Assembly (NCBI GenBank): GCA_904373325.1
Contig: CAJFFP010000008.1
Span: 1 to 42,397 of the forward strand
DNA from: Candidatus Gallimonas merdigallinarum
GTDB taxonomy: Bacteria; Bacillota; Clostridia; Christensenellales; Borkfalkiaceae
DNA length: 42,397 nucleotides
Reading direction: 5' to 3'
Both the position numbers and the translations under genes were made by a program. How positions within the stretch are numbered: the stretch's first letter is position 1; each line of letters begins with the position of its first letter. Below are positions 7,951 through 16,517 of the stretch, piece after piece. The notes beneath the pieces are model-generated. The model ran no database searches. It was not told the origin of the DNA and saw nothing but the letters and a program-made list of their open reading frames with translations.

Positions 7951-8289
7951 TTAAACTGAAAGGGTTTCGTCTCTGTCTGTCTGCGTGATGTCCATGCCGA
8001 GCGCGCGCTCGGACTGTTTTTTCAGCATTTCCGCTCCGTAGCCGTTTCCGCCGCGCACGGAGGGAATTGTCGTGACGATGGGATACGCCTGCCCCGCATA
8101 GGCGGCGATCTCCTCTTCCATCTCCGCGGCGAATACGTCCGTCACGAAGATGACCTGATATTCCTTCGCAAGCGTTCTTAAAAGCCGCTTCGCGTCCGCC
8201 CCGTCCTCCGCGGCGTACGCGTCCATGCCCGCCGAGCGGAACACGAGCGCGCCGTCGCCGTCGCCGATGATCGCCATTCTGCCCTTCAT
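7951..8289 (-). CDS. ntpG: V-type ATPase subunit F
   Basis: A 112-residue small central-stalk protein that binds subunit D. The N-terminal Rossmann-like fold ([20 protein letters not shown]) and the segment [17 protein letters not shown] match the family. The last residues ([13 protein letters not shown]) form the usual C-terminal tail. The start overlaps the ntpC stop as ATGA. Confidence 0.9.
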   Translation of the reverse strand: MKGRMAIIGDGDGALVFRSAGMDAYAAEDGADAKRLLRTLAKEYQVIFVTDVFAAEMEEEIAAYAGQAYPIVTTIPSVRGGNGYGAEMLKKQSERALGMDITQTDRDETLSV

Positions 8290-9257
8290 AGCGTTTCCCT
8301 CACTCTCGCGCGGATGACCGCCTTTTCCGCGCCGTTGTTCAGACAGGACATGACGATCCTGACGTTTGCGATCTCCGCCGTCTTTTTGAAACAGTACCGC
8401 ATAAAGGGTCTGTTCCCCTCGTCCGTATAGCGGTCGCGGGCGAGGACGGTGACCGCTGCGCCGTCGGCAATGCGTTCGAGCGACGTGAGCGGCTGCCCCG
8501 CCGCAAAATCGTCGAGCGCGGCGGAGATCATCTCCTTCCGCGGCGAATAGCGGAACTTTTCGCGGATATTCTCCGCACTTTCCTCCGCAAGATACGCGAT
8601 CTCCTCCGCCGTGAGCACGCCGCCCGCGACCGTCATCTCCGCGGCGCGCGCAGCCGAGCGCGTGCGGAGCGCAATGCCGATATTGGCGGCGTCCGCGCGC
8701 AGAGCGGCGATCTCCGAGAGCGCCTTATCCCCGCGCGCGAGCGCGGAAAGATCGCGGAATTTGGCGCGGCTGAACAGCGTGTTGATCTGCCTGCCCGTCG
8801 CCACTCCGCCCACGAACAGCTCGTCCGCCGCCGCAAGCGCGGCGGAAAGCTCCGCGCCGAATGCGCCGTAATCGTCCGCAAAGATCTTTTCTTCCATCAG
8901 CGCGAGCGGGTATGCGCCCTCCGCGCCCGTCATCGACTTTGCGTCGCGCTTTAAATACTTGGCGCGCATCACCGCTTCGGCGTTGTGATAGTCGTACCGC
9001 GCGAGCAGAAAGCGGGTCAGCTTTTCGCTCGGAGAGGTCTCGCGGACAAACGCCGTATAGGCGCGCTCCTCCGCCTCGATGAGTTTCTCCGCCTCGGACG
9101 GCGGCACGGAAAGCCCTTCGCCGAACCCCGTCTCCTGCAAGACTTTGAGCGCGTCCGAAGGGCGCGCGCAGTCGATCATGCGGCTGAGCCGCTCGGAGCC
9201 GAGGAGCTTCGCTTCGAGCGCGGAAGCCTTGGCGTTGGCAAAAATACTGTTCGGCAT
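8286..9257 (-). CDS. ntpC: V-type ATPase subunit C (d-type, caps the membrane ring)
   Basis: A 323-residue, mostly helical protein that docks the central stalk on the proteolipid ring. Family features include the early segment [18 protein letters not shown], the [18 protein letters not shown] motif, and a C-terminal repeat ending in ARVRETL. It begins one base after the ntpE stop, with GGAG inside ntpE as ribosome binding site. Recognition rests on fold pattern and operon position. Confidence 0.85.
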   Translation of the reverse strand: MPNSIFANAKASALEAKLLGSERLSRMIDCARPSDALKVLQETGFGEGLSVPPSEAEKLIEAEERAYTAFVRETSPSEKLTRFLLARYDYHNAEAVMRAKYLKRDAKSMTGAEGAYPLALMEEKIFADDYGAFGAELSAALAAADELFVGGVATGRQINTLFSRAKFRDLSALARGDKALSEIAALRADAANIGIALRTRSAARAAEMTVAGGVLTAEEIAYLAEESAENIREKFRYSPRKEMISAALDDFAAGQPLTSLERIADGAAVTVLARDRYTDEGNRPFMRYCFKKTAEIANVRIVMSCLNNGAEKAVIRARVRETL

Positions 9258-9258
9258 T

Positions 9259-9843
9259 TTACTGCTCCGCGGGGAAGACCGCCGCGGCGATCTCCCGCTC
9301 CAATTCGTTTCTGTTCGCTTCGAGCAGGGCGCGGAAGGAGAGATCCTTCACGCATACGTCGTTTTCCAGACGCACGCCGCCCGCGAGCGATTCGTTCCTG
9401 CCCGCAAAGCGCAGTTTCTTTTCCGTAAACGCCTTGCAGGAGGTAAATTCCCGATCGGATACGGGCGCGTCGGCGGCAAGTTCCGCCGCGTCGCCCTCCT
9501 CCGCATACGCTTGCAGAAGATCTTCAAGTACGGAAAGATATTTCTTCTTGTCAAACGCGCGCGCGATTTCGAGCGCGCGTGCAAGCGCCGCCTCGACCGC
9601 GCCGCGCTTTGCCGCGAGCATCAGCTTGCGCCTGTCCAGCCCCGCGACCGTCTCTCTGCGCGCAACGATCTCCGCCGCCTCCTTTTCAAGGACGCGCCTG
9701 CCGTTTGCAAGATATTCCCCGGCGCGCGCTTTCGCGTCCGCCAGCGCCGCGTCTGCACGCGCCGCCGCCTCCGCCTTGCGCTCCGCCGCTTTCTTTTCCG
9801 CGTCGGAGATGATGCGTCCGACGATCGCCTCTTTCCCCTCCAT
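9259..9843 (-). CDS. ntpE: V-type ATPase subunit E (peripheral stalk)
   Basis: A 194-residue protein. Residues 1-100 are a long Ala/Glu/Lys-rich helix (IISDAEKKAAERKAEAAARA) that pairs with the H/G subunit to form the peripheral stalk. The C-terminal half is a small globular head that binds the A/B hexamer. It follows ntpK by 9 bp. Confidence 0.85.
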   Translation of the reverse strand: MEGKEAIVGRIISDAEKKAAERKAEAAARADAALADAKARAGEYLANGRRVLEKEAAEIVARRETVAGLDRRKLMLAAKRGAVEAALARALEIARAFDKKKYLSVLEDLLQAYAEEGDAAELAADAPVSDREFTSCKAFTEKKLRFAGRNESLAGGVRLENDVCVKDLSFRALLEANRNELEREIAAAVFPAEQ

Positions 9844-9852
9844 ACCGGCTCC

Positions 9853-10299
9853 TTATACCGAGAGCGTGAAGAGCAGGGAAATGACCAGCCCGAAAATGGC
9901 GTACGTTTCGACCATGGCGGGGAACATGATGAGCTTACCGGAGAGTTTTTCGTCCTTCGCCACCGCGTAGATACAGCTCACCGAGGTCTTGCCCTGATAA
10001 ATTGCGGAGATGAGACCCGTGATCGCGAGCGGCATGACGGACGCGAATACCGCCCAGCCCTGCGCCACGCTCATATCCGCCGTGACGGCGCCCTGTCCGA
10101 CCAGCGCCATGACGAACCCGTAAATACCCTGCGTTGCGGGCAGAAGCACGAGGATCATGACTTTACTGAACTTTTTCGCGTCCTCCGTGAGAACGCCCGC
10201 CGCCGCCGAACCCGTCTTAAAAAGACCGATCGCCGAGCCTACGCCGCAAAGCCCCGCGCAGATCGCAAGACCGAGAATGGCTATTGCCTGACCACCCAT
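9853..10299 (-). CDS. ntpK: V-type ATPase proteolipid subunit K with Na+-type ion site
   Basis: A 148-residue, four-helix proteolipid that forms the rotor ring. Residues corresponding to the Na+ ligands known for E. hirae NtpK are present at a constant offset of eight: L53, T56 and Q57 in LPATQGIYGF, Q102 in YQGK, and E131 in MVETYAIFG, plus the neighbouring Y60. This suggests sodium rather than proton transport, as an inference from residue identity. GGAGG lies 13 bases before the ATG, somewhat far. It lies between ntpI and ntpE. Confidence 0.93.
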   Translation of the reverse strand: MGGQAIAILGLAICAGLCGVGSAIGLFKTGSAAAGVLTEDAKKFSKVMILVLLPATQGIYGFVMALVGQGAVTADMSVAQGWAVFASVMPLAITGLISAIYQGKTSVSCIYAVAKDEKLSGKLIMFPAMVETYAIFGLVISLLFTLSV

Positions 10300-10327
10300 A
10301 ATGTTATAAAAACCTCCAATCGATTTT

Positions 10328-12316
10328 TTAATTTGTTTCCGTAAAGTGGATATATTCCAGATTCGAGCCGAGCGGCGTGAACAGCGCGCCCTCGCCCGTA
10401 TAGAATTTCGAGAAGAATTCGATGTACTGCAAACGGCAGTCGTGAATGTACGCGCCGAGCACGCCCATTGCGAGGTTGAACGCGTGACCGATGAGCATGA
10501 CGACGGGTCCGAACACGAAGCCGATGCTCCCCGCCGCGATCAGGTCCAGCCCGATCCCGTTGAACTGCTGCGCAATGATCATGCCCGAGAGCATGAGCCC
10601 GAACAGACGCGCGTAGCTCAACACGTCCGAAAGCAGGTTGATCACGCCGTACACCGCGCCGAATCCCTTGGTGAACTTGCCGAGGAGTTTTTCCTTGCGC
10701 CCCGCGGTGAGCGCCGCGCCCGCAAGCCCCACGCCGAGCATGATGACCCCGGGGAGCGTCATCGTCCCGAAGAACGCCTGCACGCCCGCCGCGACGGGAA
10801 TGGAGAAGTACTCCGTGATGAAGTTGAACACTGCGAAGAACAGTCCCACGCAGAAGAGCACCCATGTGAACGCGTCGCAGAGCGCGTCCACGATATGCCC
10901 CCTGCGGATGCTGTTGACCGCGCTCAGGACATACCCGACCGTGATCTGCAACAGTCCCAGCGCGAGGCAGCCGAGCAGAATGGTGAGCACGTTCGTTCTG
11001 CTGCCCGAAGAAGGATCGGGCAGGAAGGTGTACAGCGAAAATCCGAACATCGACCCGAACAGCGCGCCGAACACGATGGTAAACAGTCCGCCGTACATGA
11101 GAATGGACGCCAGCTTTTTCACCCCGTCGTTGACCTTCCGCCTGCGCATGATGATAAGTCCGCCCACAAAGAGCAAAATCCCGTACCCGATGTCCGCCAT
11201 GATGATGCCGAAAAAGATCATGAAAAAGACGAACACAAACCCGTTGGGGTCGAACTCCCTGTAATCGGGCGCGGAATACATATTCGTGATGAACTCCGCC
11301 GCCTTGGCGGGACCTCTGTTCCGCGTCAGCGTGGGCGGCGTATCCTCCTCCGAGGGGCGGAAGAACTGCAAGAGGTATGCGTCCGTCACCGCCGCGACCG
11401 CCGCGCGGACGCGCTCCTGCTCCTCTTCGGGCAGATAACCGCGCATCGTGAACGTCGCCTTGGTTTGGAAAAACCGCTCGGAAATTTCCGCCTTTTCAAG
11501 TTCCGCGGAGAGATAATCCGCGTAAATTTTCAGATCTTTGAGATGAGACAGATCGGCAACGGCGCGCGAAGAGATCTCCGCCTCTTCTGCAAGCAGCCGC
11601 TCCGTTTCCCCGTCCAGCCGCGCAGTCTCCTCCGCGGCGTTCGCGTCCGCCGAAACCGTGCAGCGGACAAAGGAAAATTCCGCAAGTTTCGCCGCCGCGA
11701 TCTCCGCGACGTCCGCATGGCAGAACAGCGCGACGGGGAGCTGTTTCACCCCGCCGTACACGCAGAGCGCGGCGAGCGGCTCGCCGTCCGCATACGCTTG
11801 CAGCGCGGGCAGGGAACGCTCGTCTATAAGTCCGAAAAAGCAGCGCGTGCTGCGCGTATCCGCAAAAGACGAGAACGGCTCGGGAACGCTCAGAAAGGGC
11901 GCGAGCTGCACCTTGCGCGCGGCAAGTTTGTTGCGCTCCGCGCGCCGCTCCGAAATCGCCTCGGCGCATTCCTCCGCGCGCGAGATCGCGGCGAGGAGTT
12001 CCTCCTCCCGTGCGGCGATGCCCGTAAATTCGTCGTAGGAAAGCAGAATCTGATCGCCGAGCAGCTCTTTAACCGACTTGTCCTTCCCGCGGACGGTATC
12101 CGCCTGCGCGGTGAGGAAGGAGATACACTTGCGCGTGCGCGCGAGCTTTTCTTCCAACACCGTCCGCCCGCCCGCGCGCGGCTCTGCGGGCTTTTCCCCT
12201 TCTTCCTCTTCGGGGAACACGGGTTCGACGAGCTGCGTCTTTTGCAGTGCGTTCAGAAGCGCCGCGCGGTCGTCGGACAGCGCGGTCAGCTCGAATTTGG
12301 ACATTGCGACGATCAT
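10328..12316 (-). CDS. ntpI: V-type ATPase subunit I (a-type stator, ion half-channels)
   Basis: A 662-residue protein with a soluble N-terminal half (coiled segments, residues 1-330) and a C-terminal membrane half. The membrane half carries FFMIFFGIIMADIGYG, the segment LLSDVLSYARLFGLMLSG whose Arg is the expected essential arginine of the ion path, and MLIGHAFNLAMGVLGAYIHD near the end. The start overlaps the stop of the preceding small gene as ATGA. The C-terminus ends 28 bp before ntpK. Confidence 0.93.
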   Translation of the reverse strand: MIVAMSKFELTALSDDRAALLNALQKTQLVEPVFPEEEEGEKPAEPRAGGRTVLEEKLARTRKCISFLTAQADTVRGKDKSVKELLGDQILLSYDEFTGIAAREEELLAAISRAEECAEAISERRAERNKLAARKVQLAPFLSVPEPFSSFADTRSTRCFFGLIDERSLPALQAYADGEPLAALCVYGGVKQLPVALFCHADVAEIAAAKLAEFSFVRCTVSADANAAEETARLDGETERLLAEEAEISSRAVADLSHLKDLKIYADYLSAELEKAEISERFFQTKATFTMRGYLPEEEQERVRAAVAAVTDAYLLQFFRPSEEDTPPTLTRNRGPAKAAEFITNMYSAPDYREFDPNGFVFVFFMIFFGIIMADIGYGILLFVGGLIIMRRRKVNDGVKKLASILMYGGLFTIVFGALFGSMFGFSLYTFLPDPSSGSRTNVLTILLGCLALGLLQITVGYVLSAVNSIRRGHIVDALCDAFTWVLFCVGLFFAVFNFITEYFSIPVAAGVQAFFGTMTLPGVIMLGVGLAGAALTAGRKEKLLGKFTKGFGAVYGVINLLSDVLSYARLFGLMLSGMIIAQQFNGIGLDLIAAGSIGFVFGPVVMLIGHAFNLAMGVLGAYIHDCRLQYIEFFSKFYTGEGALFTPLGSNLEYIHFTETN

Positions 12317-12624
12317 GCCCCGAACACCTTCCTTACCGCGGACTGCGCCGCGGCTTCTATCTTATCTTGGCAGGACGCGCCGAAGCGCTCCGCCTCCGCT
12401 TTTGCCTCTTCGTTGAGCGCGCGGTAGCGCGCTTCCGCTTCGCGCTCCGCTTCCGCGAGTTTTTTTTCGCGCTCGGAAAGGAGCAGACGCTCCGCGTCCG
12501 CTTTTGCCTGTTCGGCGGCGGCTGCGCCCGCCTCGATCGTGCGGCGGCTCTCGCGCTCGCCCTCGCTCACGATCTCCTCTGCCTTGGCTTCCGCCTCCAA
12601 AATCGTTCCGATCACTTCGTTCAT
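12313..12624 (-). CDS. ntpF: V-type ATPase subunit H/G (peripheral stalk helix)
   Basis: A 103-residue Ala/Glu/Arg-rich single helix (MNEVIGTILEAEAKAEEIV and onward) that partners subunit E. I chose the ATG at 12624 because GGAGGG lies seven bases upstream; the longer in-frame reading to 12702 has no ribosome binding site and a non-helical, GC-driven leader. It is the first gene of the operon. Confidence 0.85.
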   Translation of the reverse strand: MNEVIGTILEAEAKAEEIVSEGERESRRTIEAGAAAAEQAKADAERLLLSEREKKLAEAEREAEARYRALNEEAKAEAERFGASCQDKIEAAAQSAVRKVFGA

Positions 12625-12766
12625 CCTGAACCCTCCCCGCGCTCCGCGGACGCCGCGCAAAACGGCATAAAAACAGCCGACGATCGCGCTCTCCCGCAAC
12701 AATCGTCAGCGAAAACGGCAATCGTTATCTCTCGGGAAAACTGCAACCGACCGTTGCATTGATATG

Positions 12767-12795
12767 ATTATATCAAACATTCTGAAAAAAGTCAA
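12767..12795 (-). promoter_or_regulatory. sigma-A promoter of the V-type ATPase operon, with 135-nt leader
   Basis: TTGACT (12795-12790), exactly 17 bp, TATAAT (12772-12767). Transcription should start near 12760, leaving a ~135-nt leader before ntpF. The first bases fold into TGCAAC/GTTGCA (12742-12758), a 5' hairpin of the kind that can protect RNA. A second stem GACGAT/ATCGTC is possible. I recognise no riboswitch. The remainder up to 12934 is GC-rich and shows nothing. Confidence 0.85.
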
Positions 12796-12934
12796 GGACT
12801 TGGAAAATTTTAACGCCCGCGCGGCGCGCATTCCGTCCGCACTTTTCAGTTTGCGCGCGCGCTTTCCCCGTTATGCGTTCCGCCGCCGCGCCGCCCGATT
12901 GCCCCGCCGCCCTTGAAAAAATCTGCGCCCCCTC

Positions 12935-12963
12935 TTGCATTTTCCGCGCCGCTGTGATATGAT
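12935..12963 (+). promoter_or_regulatory. promoter placing the transcript start at the YjbR-like start codon
   Basis: TTGCAT, 17 bp, TATGAT. The -10 box ends nine bases before the ATG at 12973, so transcription should start within a few bases of the start codon, and no Shine-Dalgarno sequence is present. Confidence 0.75.
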
Positions 12964-12972
12964 CTGAACGAT

Positions 12973-13647
12973 ATGGATCGCTTTCTGCAACATATTTTTT
13001 CCGACAGGCGCGCCGACCCCGAAAAACTCAGAGCGTACGGGTTTCGGGAGACGGACGGGGCATACCTTTACGAACAGCCGCTTCTAAGCGGCGCGTTCAC
13101 GCTGCGCGTCCGCGTGCGTGCGGACGGGGTGGACGCCTGTCTGATCGACGCCGCGACGGACGAGCCGTACACCCTCTTTCTGGTGGAGGACGCGCAGGGA
13201 AGTTTCATCGGCGAAGTGCGCGCCGCGTACTGCGACGCGCTTTCCGCCGTTGCCGAAGCGTGTTTTGCGAAAACGGTCTTTCAGAGCGGATATTCGGAAC
13301 GCGTGATCGAACACGTGCGCAACGCCTACGGCGACGAGCTGGAATTTTTATGGGAGAAGTCCCCGAAAAACGCGATCTTGCGCAGAAAGGACAACCGCAA
13401 GTGGTACGCCGCGCTCCTGACAATCTCCAAAAGCAAACTCGGGGCGTTCCCCGACGAGGAAATCGAAGTCCTAGACCTGCGCGCCGCGCCCGAGGCGATC
13501 CCCGACATGGTGGACGGAAAACGCGTCTTTGCGGGGTATCATATGAACAAAAAGCATTGGATCACCCTGCCGCTCGACGGAACACTCCCCGCGGAAGAGA
13601 TCTGCGCCATGCTCGATACAAGTTACGCCCTTGCGAAGGGCAAATGA
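12973..13647 (+). CDS. YjbR/MmcQ-like DNA-binding-fold protein
   Basis: A 224-residue protein. The C-terminal ~115 residues match the YjbR/MmcQ (CyaY-like fold) family: [17 protein letters not shown], then [11 protein letters not shown], and [16 protein letters not shown] near the end. The N-terminal ~105 residues form an extra domain often found with this family in Clostridia. The biological role of the family is not settled. It appears to be expressed alone from a leaderless-type promoter and ends against a flavodoxin remnant on the other strand. Confidence 0.75.
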   Translation: MDRFLQHIFSDRRADPEKLRAYGFRETDGAYLYEQPLLSGAFTLRVRVRADGVDACLIDAATDEPYTLFLVEDAQGSFIGEVRAAYCDALSAVAEACFAKTVFQSGYSERVIEHVRNAYGDELEFLWEKSPKNAILRRKDNRKWYAALLTISKSKLGAFPDEEIEVLDLRAAPEAIPDMVDGKRVFAGYHMNKKHWITLPLDGTLPAEEICAMLDTSYALAKGK

Positions 13648-13656
13648 AAAACGGAC

Positions 13657-13836
13657 GCTGCTCCCGCCCGACGTAAAGAACGGGATCACGCGCTTTCCCG
13701 AAAAGTCATAGCTTTCGAGAAAGGTCTCGACGATGCGGGGCGCGACGTACCACCAGATGGGAAATCCGACGAACACCGTGTCGTAACGCTCCATATCCGC
13801 CTTTTCCGCAATGGCGGGGCGGGAAACGGCGCAAAA
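13657..13836 (-). pseudogene. internal fragment of a flavodoxin gene
   Basis: The minus strand encodes about 60 residues, including [40 protein letters not shown] and [14 protein letters not shown]. This is the core of a flavodoxin (the YDxIFLGxPIWW and SGKTIIPFxTSGG region). The N-terminal FMN-phosphate loop and the C-terminal ~50 residues are absent: on one side the similarity ends at the promoter of the EamA gene, on the other at the stop of the YjbR-like gene. No start codon or ribosome binding site serves it. Confidence 0.75.
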
Positions 13837-13872
13837 AACGCGCCGCGCCTGCGATTGCCCCCTGCGCCGCGT

Positions 13873-13901
13873 TTGACTTTCTGCGGCGGAGCGCATATAA
13901 T
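13873..13901 (+). promoter_or_regulatory. promoter of the EamA exporter gene, leaderless type
   Basis: TTGACT, 17 bp, TATAAT. The -10 box ends seven bases before the ATG at 13909; the predicted +1 coincides with the start codon. No Shine-Dalgarno sequence exists. Confidence 0.8.
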
Positions 13902-13908
13902 ATTGCGT

Positions 13909-14892
13909 ATGAATACGGCAGGCAGAAAGGGGCTTGGAATCCTCTTTATTCTGGGCGCGGCGCTGTGCTTCGCGCTGATGAATTTGTTCGTCAATCTGGC
14001 GGGCGACCTCCCCCTGTTTCAGAAAGTTTTTTTCCGGAACGGGCTTACGGTCGTCGTTGTCGGCGCGATGCTCTGTTTTCAGAAGGAGCATTTCCGCATC
14101 CGGAGCAAGGCGTGCGTTCCGTGGCACTTCCTGCGCTCCGCGCTCGGACTTTTAGGCGTGATCCTCAATTTTTACGCCATCGACCGCATCGGCAGCATTT
14201 CGGACGCGTCCATTCTCAACAAGCTCTCCCCCTTCTTTGCCATTCTGTTTTCCGTCTTTCTGCTGCGCGAAAAGCCGCGCATTCCCGAGCTTATTTTCGT
14301 GCTGATCGCCTTTGCGGGCGCGATGTGCGTGGTCGATCCCCGTTTCGACATGGCTGCGCTCCCCGCCCTTGCGGGATTGGGCAGCGGCGCGTGCGCGGGA
14401 TTCGCCTATACCTGCGTGCGCATTCTCGGCAATAAGGGCGAGCGCGGCATTATGACGGTATTCTTCTTCGCGGCGTTCTCCACCGTCGTCACGCTCCCCC
14501 TCATGATCGTCACCTACGAGCCGATGACGGCGATGCAGCTTTGCTGGCTGCTCCTCGCTGGAGCCGCCGCCACGGGCGGACAGTTCTGCATTACCGCCGC
14601 CTACCGTCAGGCTCCTGCCAAAGAGATTGCGGTGTTCGACTATATGCAGGTTTTTTTCGCCGCCATTCTCGGCTATCTGTTCCTCGATCAGCTCCCCAAA
14701 ACGCTGAGTATTGTGGGATATGTGATCATCATCGGCGCGGCGGTCGGACAGTGGGCATACCACCTCGTACGCGCCCGCCGTGCGCAAAGCGCCGCGGCAG
14801 TCACAGCGCAGCCGACTGCGGGAACGGCGTCCGCAACGCCCGCCCGAATCCCGCCCGAAACGCCGCCCGAACCGCCCGACCCTTCCGAATAG
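13909..14892 (+). CDS. EamA/DMT-superfamily transporter
   Basis: A 327-residue integral membrane protein with about ten hydrophobic helices in two EamA repeats (residues ~8-140 and ~150-280), typical of drug/metabolite exporters. Recognisable segments are [19 protein letters not shown] in the first repeat and [19 protein letters not shown] in the second. The C-terminal ~40 residues are a Pro/Ala-rich cytoplasmic tail. Substrate is unknown. I took the ATG at 13909 because upstream codons overlap the promoter. Confidence 0.85.
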   Translation: MNTAGRKGLGILFILGAALCFALMNLFVNLAGDLPLFQKVFFRNGLTVVVVGAMLCFQKEHFRIRSKACVPWHFLRSALGLLGVILNFYAIDRIGSISDASILNKLSPFFAILFSVFLLREKPRIPELIFVLIAFAGAMCVVDPRFDMAALPALAGLGSGACAGFAYTCVRILGNKGERGIMTVFFFAAFSTVVTLPLMIVTYEPMTAMQLCWLLLAGAAATGGQFCITAAYRQAPAKEIAVFDYMQVFFAAILGYLFLDQLPKTLSIVGYVIIIGAAVGQWAYHLVRARRAQSAAAVTAQPTAGTASATPARIPPETPPEPPDPSE

Positions 14893-14896
14893 ACCG

Positions 14897-14923
14897 CGCG
14901 CCCCGCTAGCAATGCGGGGCGCG
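14897..14923. terminator. terminator between the EamA gene and the phosphodiesterase gene
   Basis: A perfect 10-bp stem CGCGCCCCGC/GCGGGGCGCG with loop TAGCAAT begins five bases after the EamA stop. T-rich sequence (TTCTTCGTTG) follows on the plus strand. It may also serve the convergent phosphodiesterase operon. Confidence 0.7.
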
Positions 14924-14949
14924 TTCTTCGTTGTGCCGTTGATTGCGCG

Positions 14950-15417
14950 TTATTGCAGTTTTACGATGGTTGCCGTCGGCTTTCCCTGATGCACGACGAG
15001 GTAACAGTAACTCGGGTCGGTGTACGAGCCGAGCGACCCGGGATTGACGCACAGCACGCCGTCGATCTCCTCGGCGGCGGCGCGGTGGGTATGCCCGTAG
15101 AGGGCGACGGTGCAGTCCCGCTCCTTCGCGTGCGCGGCGAGCCTTCCGATTCCGCTCTTCACGCCGTATTTATGACCGTGACAGCACAGAATGCGCACAC
15201 CCTCTTCCTCGATGACGTACTCGTCCATGCCGTACGAAAAATCGCAGTTTCCGCGCATGACGATCATCTTATCGGGATACTCGCGGAAAAAGTCGCGCAG
15301 ATCGGTCGAGCCGTCGCCGAGATGCACGACGTAATCGTTCTCCGCAAAGAGCGGCGCGACCTTTTCCACGTTCTTGCGCCGACCGTGCGAATCGGAAATG
15401 ACGACGAACGTCTTCAC
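14950..15417 (-). CDS. YfcE/MJ0936-type metallophosphodiesterase
   Basis: A 155-residue calcineurin-like phosphoesterase. The metal-binding motifs are in order: SDSHG near residue 8, HLGDGSTDL near 32, MRGNCD near 54, CCHGHKYG near 79 and YGHTHR near 106. Members hydrolyse phosphodiester bonds with Mn2+ or similar ions; the physiological substrate is unknown. The start overlaps the stop of the GNAT-RdgB gene as ATGA. It is the last gene of the ade operon. Confidence 0.88.
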   Translation of the reverse strand: MKTFVVISDSHGRRKNVEKVAPLFAENDYVVHLGDGSTDLRDFFREYPDKMIVMRGNCDFSYGMDEYVIEEEGVRILCCHGHKYGVKSGIGRLAAHAKERDCTVALYGHTHRAAAEEIDGVLCVNPGSLGSYTDPSYCYLVVHQGKPTATIVKLQ

Positions 15418-16517
15418 AGCAGTTCCTCCAAGCGTTTCAGCGCCCTGCCGCGGTGGGAAACGGCGTTCTTTTCCGCCTCGTCCGCCTCCGCAAAGCTCTT
15501 ATTGAGGTCGGTGCTGAAAAACAGACTGTCGTACCCGAAGCCATGCTCCCCGCGCTCTTCCGTGAGAATGCTCCCCTCCGTGCGCCCCTCCGCCGTAAGC
15601 TCCCGCCCGTCGGGACAGACGAGCGCGACGGCGCAGCTGAAATGCGCGCGGCGGTCGGAGACCCCCGCAAGGTTCTTCAAGAGCAGCGCGCGGTTTTCCG
15701 CGTCGCCCCCGCCCGAATAGCGCGCGCTCCGCACGCCGGGCGCGCCGCCGAGCGCGTCCACGCACAGCCCGCTGTCGTCCGCGAGCGCGGGCAGTCCCGT
15801 CGCCTTACACACGGCGCGCGCCTTGATGAGCGCGTTTTCCAAAAACGTCTCGCCCGTCTCCTCGATTTCGCCCGAAAAGCCCGCCTCCTTCTCCGAGAGA
15901 ACAGTCTTATCCGCGAAGATGGCGCGGATCTCTCTGAGCTTGTGCGCGTTGCCCGTCGCCGCGACGATGGTCTCCGTTAGTCTGTTTTCCGATTCTTTCA
16001 TGACGTTTTCTCCGTCCCCTTTTAAAATTTTTTCGTAGCCCACGCGCCGCTCGCCCGTGGCGATGGTCACCGTGCCGCAGAAGATAAATCCGTTCTTTTC
16101 GAGCGCGCCGCGCATGGGAAGGTTGCCCTCGTGCGTATCGATGCGGAGCGCGCCGATCCCCTGCGCCCGCGCAAGCGCTTCCGCCCCGTAAAACAACGCC
16201 GAAGCCACGCCCCTGCGCCTTACGTCCGGAGCCGCCGCCACGCGGTGAATGGCAAGATATGCGCCGTTTTGCCGCCACGCGCCGTCGATGCGGTCGTAAG
16301 CGGGTTCGTACGGCACGACGGCACACACGCCCGCGATCTCCGTTCCGTCGCGCAGAACGTACTGCTCGCCGCGGCGGAAATGCTCCGCCGTATCCTCCGC
16401 CGTGGGCGCGTACTTCTGCCACTGGTCCAGCCCCTGCGCGCGGAGATATTCCCGCGCCGCCGCCAGAATTTCGCCGATAACGGGAAGATCGCTCTCCTTT
16501 GCCCGTTCAAACTTCAT
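15414..16517 (-). CDS. GNAT acetyltransferase fused to RdgB (XTP/dITP pyrophosphatase)
   Basis: A 367-residue reading frame. Residues 1-165 form a GNAT N-acetyltransferase, with IHRVAAAPDVRRRGVASALF as acetyl-CoA-binding motif A and NGFIFCGTVTI near the end. Residues ~182-367 form a full RdgB/HAM1 enzyme, which removes non-canonical purine nucleotides: ATGNAHKLREI, ADDSGLCVDALGG, PGVRSARYSG, FGYDSLFF and VSHRGRALKRLEELL. An internal ATG at 16001 is preceded by GGAG at eight bases, so RdgB (195 residues) might also be made separately. The start overlaps the ade stop as ATGA. Confidence 0.85.
   Translation of the reverse strand: MKFERAKESDLPVIGEILAAAREYLRAQGLDQWQKYAPTAEDTAEHFRRGEQYVLRDGTEIAGVCAVVPYEPAYDRIDGAWRQNGAYLAIHRVAAAPDVRRRGVASALFYGAEALARAQGIGALRIDTHEGNLPMRGALEKNGFIFCGTVTIATGERRVGYEKILKGDGENVMKESENRLTETIVAATGNAHKLREIRAIFADKTVLSEKEAGFSGEIEETGETFLENALIKARAVCKATGLPALADDSGLCVDALGGAPGVRSARYSGGGDAENRALLLKNLAGVSDRRAHFSCAVALVCPDGRELTAEGRTEGSILTEERGEHGFGYDSLFFSTDLNKSFAEADEAEKNAVSHRGRALKRLEELL

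Noticed and set aside
12625-12760. V-type ATPase leader as a riboswitch
   Set aside because: Only short simple hairpins are visible, with no recognised aptamer and no terminator-antiterminator pair before ntpF.
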